Of a stretch of 64,000 nucleotides of DNA, positions 28,744 to 37,100 are shown piece after piece; the first letter of the stretch is position 1, and every line of letters begins with the position of its first letter. A model generated the notes under the pieces. The model was not told the origin of the DNA, made no database searches, and was given only the letters and a program-made list of their open reading frames with translations. Source of the stretch: Zunongwangia profunda SM-A87 (GTDB lineage: Bacteria; Bacteroidota; Bacteroidia; Flavobacteriales; Flavobacteriaceae); contig NC_014041.1 of assembly GCF_000023465.1 (NCBI RefSeq), positions 682,001 through 746,000 on the forward strand, given 5' to 3'. The position numbers were made by a program, and so were the translations under genes.

Positions 28744-30276
28744 TTAATGTTTAAAATGGCGGGTTCCTGTCATTACCATTGCAATATCATGATCATTACA
28801 ATAATCGATACTTAACTGATCTTTTATAGAACCACCTGGCTGGATTACTGCCGTTATTCCTGCATTTCCTGCAATCTCTACGCAATCTGGAAATGGAAAA
28901 AAGGCATCACTTGCCATTACTGCTCCTTTAAGATCGAATTTAAAAGAACCTGCTTTTTCAATGCTCTGTCTTAAAGCGTCTACACGGGAGGTTTGTCCCG
29001 TTCCGCTAGAACAAAGTTGTTTGTTTTTTGCCAGAACAATAGTATTGGATTTTGTATGCTTACAAATTTTTGAAGCAAATAAAAGATCTTCAATTTCCTG
29101 TTCTGTAGGTTTATTAGTTGTTGCGTAAGATAAATCGTCTAAAACATCTGTTTTATTGTCTTTACCCTGAACTAAAACTCCATTTAGGCAGGTGCGAACC
29201 TGATTTTCCGGAAGTTCCGTTTCCTTTTGGATTAAAATGATCCGGTTTTTCTTTCCCTTTAGAATTTCTAAAGCTTCATCAGAAAAAGAAGGAGCGATTA
29301 CTACTTCACAAAATAAAGAATGAATTTCCTCCGCAGTAGCTTTATCAATCTCTGTGTTGGCAATTAAAATTCCGCCGAAAGCTGAAACAGGATCTCCTGC
29401 CAAAGCATCTACATATGCCTGTTTTATGGTCTCACGCTGTGCAAGTCCGCAGGCATTATTATGCTTTAAAATCGCAAAAGTAGGAGCTTCTCCTTTAAAT
29501 TCATTCATTAGGTTAACCGCGGCATCAACATCTAAAAGGTTGTTGTAAGATAACTCTTTTCCGTGGAGCTTATCAAACATGGCGTCAAAATCTCCAAAAA
29601 ATGTTCCTTTTTGATGCGGATTCTCACCATATCGTAAAGTTTTGCCTTCCTGAATGCTTTGTTTGAATGCAGGAATCTCCTCTGAAGTATTAAAATAATT
29701 GAAAATCGCAGTATCGTAGTGCGAAGAGATATTAAATGATTTTGCTGCGAAATTTTTACGTTGCGCTAAGCTTGTTTCTCCATTTCCTTCGTTTAGGATA
29801 TTTAAGAACTCGGCATAATCGTTTACAGAAGATACACAAAGTACATCTTTAAAATTTTTTGCGGCGGCCCTTATTAGAGAAATGCCGCCAATATCGATCT
29901 TTTCAATAATATCCTGCTCTGATGCGCCAGAGGCGACTGTTTTTTCAAAAGGATATAAATCTACGATAACAATGTCAATTTGCGGGATTTCATATTGAGC
30001 AATTTCTTGAACGTCACTATCGTTATCCTGGCGATTTAAAATTCCGCCAAAAACTTTTGGATGTAATGTTTTTACACGACCACCTAAAATAGAAGGATAA
30101 GAAGTTACGTCTTCTACAGGAACAACATCGATTCCCAGATCTTTAATAAATTGTTCTGTTCCTCCGGTAGAATAAATTGTGATTCCCAGTTCGTTAAGCT
30201 TTTTAACGATGGGCGCCAAACCATCTTTACTGAATACTGAAATTAAGGCAGATTTGGCTTGTTTTAAATTGCTCAT
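28744..30276 (-). CDS. purH: Bifunctional AICAR formyltransferase / IMP cyclohydrolase
   Basis: PurH performs the last two steps of IMP synthesis. The N-terminal IMP cyclohydrolase part shows SVFSKDGL, the IYSTGGT loop and the stretch VTSYPSILGGRVKTLHPKVF. The C-terminal transformylase part shows LRYGENPHQKGTF, ILKHNNACGLA, DPVSAFGGILI and SDAFFPFPDCVE. The 510-residue length is normal. It is the first gene of the minus-strand mre operon, a common flavobacterial arrangement that joins purine synthesis and cell-shape genes on one transcript. Confidence 0.97.
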   Translation of the reverse strand: MSNLKQAKSALISVFSKDGLAPIVKKLNELGITIYSTGGTEQFIKDLGIDVVPVEDVTSYPSILGGRVKTLHPKVFGGILNRQDNDSDVQEIAQYEIPQIDIVIVDLYPFEKTVASGASEQDIIEKIDIGGISLIRAAAKNFKDVLCVSSVNDYAEFLNILNEGNGETSLAQRKNFAAKSFNISSHYDTAIFNYFNTSEEIPAFKQSIQEGKTLRYGENPHQKGTFFGDFDAMFDKLHGKELSYNNLLDVDAAVNLMNEFKGEAPTFAILKHNNACGLAQRETIKQAYVDALAGDPVSAFGGILIANTEIDKATAEEIHSLFCEVVIAPSFSDEALEILKGKKNRIILIQKETELPENQVRTCLNGVLVQGKDNKTDVLDDLSYATTNKPTEQEIEDLLFASKICKHTKSNTIVLAKNKQLCSSGTGQTSRVDALRQSIEKAGSFKFDLKGAVMASDAFFPFPDCVEIAGNAGITAVIQPGGSIKDQLSIDYCNDHDIAMVMTGTRHFKH

Positions 30277-30298
30277 TATGTTGTGTTTGTTAAGGAAG

Positions 30299-30306
30299 CA
30301 AAAGTA
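30299..30306 (-). promoter_or_regulatory. Putative -7 box for purH-mre operon
   Basis: TACTTTTG on the minus strand matches TAnnTTTG 23 bases before the purH start. No correctly spaced TTG is present, so confidence is limited. Confidence 0.3.
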
Positions 30307-30422
30307 AGTATTTAAGGGAAAAACTTAAAAGTGTTTTTGCTTATTTATAAATAAAATTTGTAACGAAATTTTAAGCTGTGCGTCATATAAACAATTCTGT
30401 GTAAAAAAGCAGCTGTTTTATT

Positions 30423-31676
30423 ATGCTTATATTTCTAAGAGTCCTTGGTGAGAGCTTTAATTTTGCGATTAATGCACTAAAAAATAATCTTTTACGTACT
30501 TTTTTATCCCTGCTAGGGGTAACTATAGGTATTTTCTCTATAATAGGGGTACTGGCGGCTGTAGATTCATTAAAGAATGAAATCTCTGGTTCTTTAAGTA
30601 GTCTGGATAATAGTACCACTATCGTAATGCGCTTTAATTTTGGGCCAACAGATATTCCACGGTGGAAATGGCAACAGTTTCCAGATGTTACTTACGACGA
30701 ATATCAATTTTTAAAACGTAATCTACCAGATGCCAAAGCAGTTACTTTTACTCAAAATGTACCTGCGGAAACTATAAAATATCAAGATGCCAGTAGTCTT
30801 GGTGTTAGTGTGCAAGCTGTTGGAAGCGAATATTATGATATCGAAGCTATCAATATTGAAGAGGGACGTTTTTTTAACGAATCTGAAGCTGCCAGCGGTT
30901 CACCTGTGATCGTAATGGGAAGCGAGATCGCCGAAAATCTTTTTGGAAGCATAGATCCGTTGGGCAAACAAGTGCGAATGTACGGTAGCAAATTTACCGT
31001 TATAGGATTACTTAAAAAAGAAGGTTCTTCTATGTTTGGCCCCAGTAAAGACGGTCAGGTTTTTATTCCGGTGAATGTCACCAGACGTATTTATGGTGAA
31101 AATAACAGAAATATTTTTCCTCAAATCTTATTAAAACCAGAAGCTGACGTTGATAATGCCGAATTTCTAGCGGTGTTAGAGCAGCGGTTAAGAAGTTTTC
31201 GCGGAATAAAACCGGGCGAAGTAAGCACCTTTTTTGTCAATCAGCTTAAAGGATTCACAGATATGATCGATAATATTACAGGCACCCTAAATATGATCGG
31301 ACTTGTAATTAGTGGGTTTTCTTTGCTAGTGGGTGGATTTGGGATTGCTAACATTATGTTTGTGAGTGTAAAAGAACGGACAAATCTTATCGGAATTCAA
31401 AAATCATTGGGTGCCAAGAATAAATTTATTCTCTTTCAATTTCTATTCGAAGCCATTATTCTGGCCATAATTGGTGGAGCCGCAGGTTTATTTTTTGTAT
31501 GGATAGCTACCATTATTGCGTCAAACTTTACCGGTGATTTTGATTTTATTCTTTCTTTCGGAAATATCATTTTAGGTACAACGGTCTCTGCATTGATCGG
31601 ATTGATCTCTGGGATAATTCCAGCAATTTCAGCTTCACGCCTGGATCCTGTTGAAGCGATAAGAACAGGGATGTAA
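30423..31676 (+). CDS. MacB-like ABC transporter permease
   Basis: The layout is that of MacB/LolCE-type permeases: an N-terminal helix (LLRTFLSLLGVTIGIFSIIGVLAAVDSL), a periplasmic MacB_PCD domain (VSVQAVGSEYYDIEAINIEEGRFF...GSEIAENLFGSIDPLGKQV), and three C-terminal FtsX helices with NIMFVSVKERTNLIGIQKSLGAK and a terminal SRLDPVEAIRTGM. Such mechanotransmission-type transporters need an ATPase partner, but none is adjacent, so the ATP-binding subunit must be encoded elsewhere. The substrate is unknown (peptides, lipoproteins or drugs are possible). It is transcribed divergently from purH. Confidence 0.88.
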   Translation: MLIFLRVLGESFNFAINALKNNLLRTFLSLLGVTIGIFSIIGVLAAVDSLKNEISGSLSSLDNSTTIVMRFNFGPTDIPRWKWQQFPDVTYDEYQFLKRNLPDAKAVTFTQNVPAETIKYQDASSLGVSVQAVGSEYYDIEAINIEEGRFFNESEAASGSPVIVMGSEIAENLFGSIDPLGKQVRMYGSKFTVIGLLKKEGSSMFGPSKDGQVFIPVNVTRRIYGENNRNIFPQILLKPEADVDNAEFLAVLEQRLRSFRGIKPGEVSTFFVNQLKGFTDMIDNITGTLNMIGLVISGFSLLVGGFGIANIMFVSVKERTNLIGIQKSLGAKNKFILFQFLFEAIILAIIGGAAGLFFVWIATIIASNFTGDFDFILSFGNIILGTTVSALIGLISGIIPAISASRLDPVEAIRTGM

Positions 31677-31743
31677 AAACTGTAGAAATTTAAAAGTTTT
31701 TAAAGTTTAGAAAGTAAAGTTTCGGTAGGATGCTTTGTTTTTA

Positions 31744-31778
31744 GAGACAAGAGACAAGAGACAAGAGACAAGAGACAA
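31744..31778. repeat. Five tandem copies of a 7-bp unit (GAGACAA)
   Basis: The unit GAGACAA is repeated five times without change, followed by a partial GAGAAAT. It lies in the gap between the ABC permease gene and the GAF-protein gene. The number of copies could vary by slippage. Confidence 0.9.
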
Positions 31779-31828
31779 GAGAAATAAGACTGTTCTAGTT
31801 TGTTATTTTATTTTGTTGCAATTATAAA

Positions 31829-31873
31829 AAAAACTCATAATCCAGATAATGATATCGGATTATGAGGTTTTTT
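31829..31873. terminator. Bidirectional terminator between convergent genes
   Basis: CTCATAATCC pairs perfectly with GGATTATGAG across a 12-nt loop, with an A-run on the left and a T-run on the right. It serves the ABC permease gene (plus) and the GAF-protein gene (minus). Confidence 0.75.
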
Positions 31874-31882
31874 TATTCATGT

Positions 31883-31932
31883 ATTTTACTGCCTACTGCC
31901 TACTGCGACTGCCAACTGCGCACTGCCAACTG
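31883..31932. repeat. Degenerate ACTGCC tandem array
   Basis: A run of short related units (TACTGCC, TACTGCC, TACTGCGA, CTGCCAACTGCGCACTGCCAACTGG) ends right at the stop of the minus-strand GAF gene. It is non-coding low-complexity sequence. Confidence 0.75.
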
Positions 31933-31935
31933 GAC

Positions 31936-32394
31936 TTACTCCAGTATTTCAGCAACTTTTTCATTTACAAATTCAAGAAAACGCTCGTCTTCTTTAGAGA
32001 AAGGATCTGGTGTATGAGAGTCAATATCAATCTGACCAATATTTTCACCATTTACAAATAGTGGGACTACAATTTCAGCTTTTACATGGATGCTACAGGC
32101 AATATAATTGTTCTGTGCTTTCACATCGGGAACTACAAAATTCTCATTAGAAATGGCTACCTGTCCGCAAATTCCTTTTCCAAAAGGAATAATGTCATGA
32201 TCGGTAGGTTCACCGGCAAAAGAACGAAGTTTTAATTCCTCTTTATCGCCATTTTTAAAATAAAATCCAACCCAATCGTAGTAAGGGATTGTTTCCATTA
32301 ATAATTCGCAAACCTGTGTTAATCGATGATCTACCGATAATTCTTTGGTATTTAGAATGTCTTCAACCTGTGGTCTTAATTTATCAAATGGCAT
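31936..32394 (-). CDS. GAF-domain protein, free methionine-(R)-sulfoxide reductase type
   Basis: This 152-residue single-GAF protein resembles fRMsr (E. coli YebR type). Recognisable are YYDWVGFYF, FGKGICGQVA with one conserved Cys, VPDVKAQNNYIACSI with a second Cys 24 residues later, EIVVPLFVNGENIGQIDIDS and the closing DERFLEFV. In the family these cysteines reduce free Met-R-sulfoxide. The spacing corresponds to Cys94 and Cys118 of the E. coli enzyme, and the position ten residues before the first is not Cys here (the Cys84 equivalent seems to be missing). It could therefore be a two-cysteine variant or a ligand-binding GAF protein. Confidence 0.78.
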   Translation of the reverse strand: MPFDKLRPQVEDILNTKELSVDHRLTQVCELLMETIPYYDWVGFYFKNGDKEELKLRSFAGEPTDHDIIPFGKGICGQVAISNENFVVPDVKAQNNYIACSIHVKAEIVVPLFVNGENIGQIDIDSHTPDPFSKEDERFLEFVNEKVAEILE

Positions 32395-32452
32395 AACATA
32401 TAATTTTTGGGCAAAAGTATTTAAAATCTAAGTGCTGTTACAGGCTTTTGTC

Positions 32453-32460
32453 TAAATTTG
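32453..32460 (+). promoter_or_regulatory. Putative -7 box upstream of xrtF
   Basis: TAAATTTG matches TAnnTTTG and lies 17 bases before the TTG start of xrtF, implying a very short leader. No TTG at the expected -33 distance was seen. Confidence 0.35.
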
Positions 32461-32476
32461 TTGAAACTCTTTACAA

Positions 32477-33037
32477 TTGTTTCAGCTTTTTAAAAAATAT
32501 AGCGTTGTTATTCGGTTTGTTGCCGTATTTCTGGGGAGCTATTTTTTGCTTTCTGTGCTTTATAATGCCTATTTAATTTTTTCTGAGACACGAACTAAAT
32601 TTTATCCCGATTTTTTTACCAATATCGTGAGTAGGCAAAGTGCTGCAATAATGGAATTTTTAGGATATTCTATAAAATTGCAAGCTCATCAAACCCAAAA
32701 TGCCGTACAGGTTTTTATTGAAGACACCTTATTGGTTCGAGTGGTTGAAGGCTGTAACAGTATTAGTGTGATTATTCTTTTTACTTCTTTTATACTGTCT
32801 TTTTTCGCAAAGAAGCGAACCACTTTTTTTTATATTTTGGCAGGAAGCGTATTTATTTATGCGATGAACTTAATTCGTATAGCCTTGCTTACCATTGCGA
32901 TATATAAATATCCTGAATATACCTCTTTAATGCATGATATTGTTTTTCCACTAATAATTTATGGGACGGTAATAATATTATGGGTTTTTTGGGTTCGAGT
33001 GTATGCAAATTTAGAAAAGAATGAAAGCCAGGTATAG
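32477..33037 (+). CDS. xrtF: Exosortase family protein XrtF
   Basis: The 186-residue polytopic membrane protein carries the exosortase/archaeosortase catalytic triad: Cys93 in VVEGCNSISV, Arg134 in NLIRIALL and His153 in LMHDIVFPL. The small size and the companion gene directly downstream match the flavobacterial XrtF type. The frame opens with TTG at 32477, and no ATG exists before residue 59, so an unusual start codon is likely. Exosortases cleave C-terminal sorting tails of exported proteins and pass them to an acceptor. The substrate of XrtF is not established, and none with an obvious sorting tail is visible in the window. Confidence 0.88.
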   Translation: MFQLFKKYSVVIRFVAVFLGSYFLLSVLYNAYLIFSETRTKFYPDFFTNIVSRQSAAIMEFLGYSIKLQAHQTQNAVQVFIEDTLLVRVVEGCNSISVIILFTSFILSFFAKKRTTFFYILAGSVFIYAMNLIRIALLTIAIYKYPEYTSLMHDIVFPLIIYGTVIILWVFWVRVYANLEKNESQV

Positions 33038-33473
33038 AATTGTATTCATTGGGATGCTCGTGATCGTGCTAGCAGTTATTCGGTTTTATGAAAGCAGTCT
33101 TTTTTACGATCCTCTCATCAATTTTTTTAAATCTTCAGATTATCTAAATGATAAAATCCCAGCCTTTAAAGCTGGATTATTGATCCTGAATACCATTTTT
33201 AGATATATATTAAATAGTATAATTTCAATTGGCATCATAGCCATAGCTTTTATAGATCGTAATATTGTAAAGTTTTCAGCAGTATTATTTTTTATCCTAT
33301 TAATTCTTGCTGGCAGCGTTTTTACTTATCTTATTTTTACTATAGAAAATGAACATTTTCTTGCCCTGTTTTATGTAAGACGCTTTTTAATTCATCCTAT
33401 ATTTATTTTGGTGCTTTTACCGGCCTTTTATTATTACCGAATAAACAATCAAAATATAAAAAATAGAAATTGA
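33021..33473 (+). CDS. Exosortase F system-associated membrane protein
   Basis: This 150-residue protein has about four membrane helices (residues 5-20, 58-80, 85-108, 127-145) and a periplasmic-like loop with YESSLFYDPLINFFKSSDYLNDKIP. It overlaps xrtF by 17 bases, so the two are translated together. This pairing is the defining context of the 'flavo_near_exo' family, known only by co-occurrence with XrtF. No catalytic motif can be seen. A role in substrate handling or complex stability is inference. Confidence 0.85.
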   Translation: MKARYRIVFIGMLVIVLAVIRFYESSLFYDPLINFFKSSDYLNDKIPAFKAGLLILNTIFRYILNSIISIGIIAIAFIDRNIVKFSAVLFFILLILAGSVFTYLIFTIENEHFLALFYVRRFLIHPIFILVLLPAFYYYRINNQNIKNRN

Positions 33474-33640
33474 AAGATTTTCCCTGAATTTTGAAATTCT
33501 ATTTCTCTATTTCCTGTTATTTTTGATCGATAATCGAGTCTAAATATTCTAGTGCGGTCCTGATAGCGGTTAGAATATCTGTATGTTCGAATTAAAACAA
33601 GTGGTTATTGCGCTTGTGCTAAGGTAGTTTACTTATTATA

Positions 33641-33673
33641 TTGTTGTTAATTATATATTATCAACTATTTTTG
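33641..33673 (+). promoter_or_regulatory. Promoter at the head of the copper island
   Basis: TATTTTTG (33666-33673) matches TAnnTTTG, and a TTG (33644-33646) lies 19 bases upstream. The ATG of the HYC_CC_PP gene follows 6 bases after the box, so its transcript would be nearly leaderless. Confidence 0.5.
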
Positions 33674-33679
33674 TAATTC

Positions 33680-34093
33680 ATGAAAAAGGTTTTTTGTAAA
33701 ATAGTTGCTTCCATTTTAGCCGTTTTGGTGCTTTTTTCTACCTTATCTTTTACGGTAGATCAGCATTTCTGCGGAAGTTTTCTTGTAGATAGCGCTGTTT
33801 TTACAAAAGCAAAAACCTGCGGAATGGAGATGAGCTCTGCGGATTCTACTGAAGCTTCCATTACCAAAGAATCTTGTTGTACCAATAAAAAACTGGAAGT
33901 AAAAGGTCAGGATGAACTGAAGCAGAACTTCAATACTCTCGATTTTCAGCAGCAAGTATTTATTACTGGTTTGGTATATGCTTACCTAAAGTTATTTGAG
34001 GTTTCAGAACCAGATTTTATTCCTTTTAAAGATTACTCTCCGCCAAAGCTTGTCTGTAATATTCAGTTACAGGATCAGGTTTTCCTTATTTGA
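33680..34093 (+). CDS. HYC_CC_PP family Cys-rich exported protein
   Basis: After a signal sequence (KIVASILAVLVLFSTLSFT) come the three motifs that name the family: DQHFCGSFLVD (HFC/HYC), KESCCTNKK (CC) and YSPPKLV (PP) near the C-terminus. Another Cys lies in KTCGMEM next to Met residues. The Cys/Met/His content and the position 105 bases upstream of a CusA-type pump suggest periplasmic metal binding, but the family function is unknown. The length (137 aa) fits the family. Confidence 0.8.
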   Translation: MKKVFCKIVASILAVLVLFSTLSFTVDQHFCGSFLVDSAVFTKAKTCGMEMSSADSTEASITKESCCTNKKLEVKGQDELKQNFNTLDFQQQVFITGLVYAYLKLFEVSEPDFIPFKDYSPPKLVCNIQLQDQVFLI

Positions 34094-34198
34094 TCAAAAC
34101 ATATTTTCAATTTAGAAGCATTCGCCCGTTATGGTGGTTTTGCTATGCCTTTTTTAGGCTAAGATGATGTGTTTTTTTAAGATCAAATAAATCTTTTT

Positions 34199-37100
34199 AT
34201 GCTGAACAAGAGCATTAAATTTTTAATAGAAAATAAGCTGGTTGCCGTTATCCTACTTTTGGTTTTAGTGGGATGGGGTGTGGTTAATGCACCATTTAAC
34301 TGGGAGAAGGCTCGAATAGCTAGAGGAATACCAAGAAATCCGGTAGCGGTAGATGCTATTCCCGATATTGGTGAAAATCAACAGATTGTTTTTACAAAAT
34401 GGGAAGGTCGTTCCCCACAGGATATTGAGGATCAGATCACCTATCCTTTAACGACTTCTTTGTTGGGTATTCCCGGAGTAAAAACGATTCGAAGTGCTTC
34501 GATGTTTGGCTTTTCAAGCATCTATATCATTTTTGAAGAAGAGGTAGAATTCTACTGGAGCCGAAGCCGGATACTGGAAAAATTGAACTCTCTTCCGGCT
34601 GGACTATTACCCGAAGGAGTAAACCCTTCTTTAGGACCCGATGCGACCGCTTTAGGGCAAATTTACTGGTATACTTTAGAAGGTCGTGATAAAGAAGGTA
34701 ATGTTACGGGTGGCTGGGATCTTCAGGAATTACGAAGTATTCAGGATTTTTATGTGAAATATGCACTGTCTAGTGCTGGAGGTGTTTCAGAAGTGGCTTC
34801 TATTGGCGGTTATGTTCAGGAGTATCAAATTGATGTAAACCCTGAAAAAATGCGTCAATATAAGGTGAGCCTTCAGGATGTGGTTAAAGGGGTTAAAGAA
34901 AGTAATCGTGAGATTGGTGCACAGACTTTAGAAATCAATCAGGCTGAATATTTAGTTCGTGGCCTGGGTTATGTGAAGTCTATTGATGATATCGAAAATG
35001 CAGTGGTTGCTTCTAAGGATTTTTCAGCATTAAAAGTCAGTGATGTCGCTAATGTTTCAATAGGTCCTGCAGCACGACGCGGAATTTTAGATAAAGAGGG
35101 CGCAGAGGTTGTTGGAGGAGTTGTGGTGGCTCGTAATGGAGCCAATCCTATGGAGGTTATTCAAAATGTAAAAGATAAAATCGCTTCAATTAGTGGAGGT
35201 TTGCCTTCTAAGGAACTGACCGATGGCACCACTTCGCAACTTACGATTGTACCTTTCTACGATCGATCTGAACTAATCCAGGAAACTTTAGGGACTTTAA
35301 ACGAAGCACTGAGTTTGGAGATTTTAATCACCATTTTTGTGATCGTGATTATGGTGTTTAACCTTCGAGCTTCTATTCTTATTTCAGGTTTACTTCCGGT
35401 AGCGGTATTGATGGTATTCATCGCGATGAAAATTTTTAATGTTGATGCCAATATCGTAGCGCTCTCAGGAATTGCAATTGCCATAGGGACGATGGTCGAT
35501 GTTGGTGTAATCCTTTCAGAAAATATTATTCGGCATTTAGAAGAAAACGAAGCAGAACTACCAACAAACACCGTGGTTTATAATGCCACTACTGAAGTTT
35601 CTGGCGCGATCATCACTGCGGTTTTAACCACCATTATTAGTTTTATTCCGGTATTTACGATGGTAGGGGCTGAAGGAAAATTATTCCGCCCACTTGCCTT
35701 TACCAAAACTATGGCACTTACCGCTTCGATTATAGTAGCACTATTCTTAATTCCGCCGTTTGCAGCCAGTATATTCAAAAAAAGAGAAACACGAAAAAAC
35801 TTCAATTTAGCCATTCAGGCACTATTGATATTGGCCGGAATTGTAATGATTTTTTATGGATTTTGGATAGGCCTAATTCTAATTGGTTTAGGGATAGCCG
35901 GGATTCTAAAAGCGCAAAACATCACCTCAGAAAAGCAACATAACTGGTTGGTTGTAGGTGTTATCGCGACCGCTATTGTATTTATGCTGGCTGTATTTTG
36001 GCGCCCACTTGGATTAGATACTTCGATATTTTGGAATGTGATCATGGTGGCGATCATTTGTTTTGGTTTATTGTTTGTCTTCAATCTTTTTAAAAACAGT
36101 TACACCCGCATCTTACACTGGGCATTAGCCAATAAAATATTATTTCTTGTTTTTCCATTGGCGATCATCATTGCCGGATTTACAATAATGCGAAACACGG
36201 GAGAAGAATTTATGCCTTCACTTAATGAAGGTTCGTTTTTACTGATGCCAACCTCGATGCCACATGCCGGAGTTGCCGAAAATAAACGGATTTTACAACA
36301 ATTAGATATGGCCGTAGCCAGCATTCCTGAAGTGAAAACCGTGGTTGGAAAAGCAGGTAGGACCGAGTCGGCATTAGATCCCGCACCACTGAACATGTAT
36401 GAAAATATTATTCAGTATAAACCGGAATACGCATTAAATGCGAACGGAGAGAAACAACGTTTTAAAGTTAACGAAGATGGATATTTTGTATTAAAGGATG
36501 GAAGTGTATGTGCAAATTCAAACCTAAAAACCGAACAGACTTCAAAGGTCTCCAAAACCTGTAAGGTTTCCCAGTTAATCCCAGATGAAAATGGGGAATA
36601 CTATAGAAATTGGCGACCGCATATAAAATCCCCTAATGACATCTGGAACGAAATTTCAGCAGCGACAAAATTACCGGGAATTACCTCAGCACCTAAATTA
36701 CAACCTATCGAAACCCGACTGGTAATGTTGCAAACCGGGATGCGCGCACCTATGGGAATTAAAGTGCGGGGTCAGGATTTAAGGCAAATTGAAGCTTTCG
36801 GGATGAAGCTCGAAGAAATCCTAAAAGAAGCTGAAGGCGTTAAAGATGAGGCTGTTTTTGCAGATCGTATTGTTGGGAAGCCATATTTATTGATGGATAT
36901 TAAGCGCGATAGATTAGCGCGTTATGGAATTTCAGTTAGTGACGTTCAGGATGTTTTGGAAGTGGCTGTTGGTGGAAAAATGTTAAGTCAGACGGTTGAA
37001 GGTCGCGAGCGTTATTCAGTGAGAGTACGCTATCCAAGAGAACTTCGGGATTCGCCAGAAGATTTAAAAGATATTTATGTTCCGGTAGAGAACGGGCAGC

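Noticed and set aside
31744..31778. Regular repeats considered as a CRISPR array
   Set aside because: Units are 7 bp and contiguous with no spacers, so it is a microsatellite-like array.
31849..32061. Plus-strand frame over the terminator and ACTGCC array
   Set aside because: It is made of repeat sequence and then runs antisense into the GAF gene; no gene-like properties.
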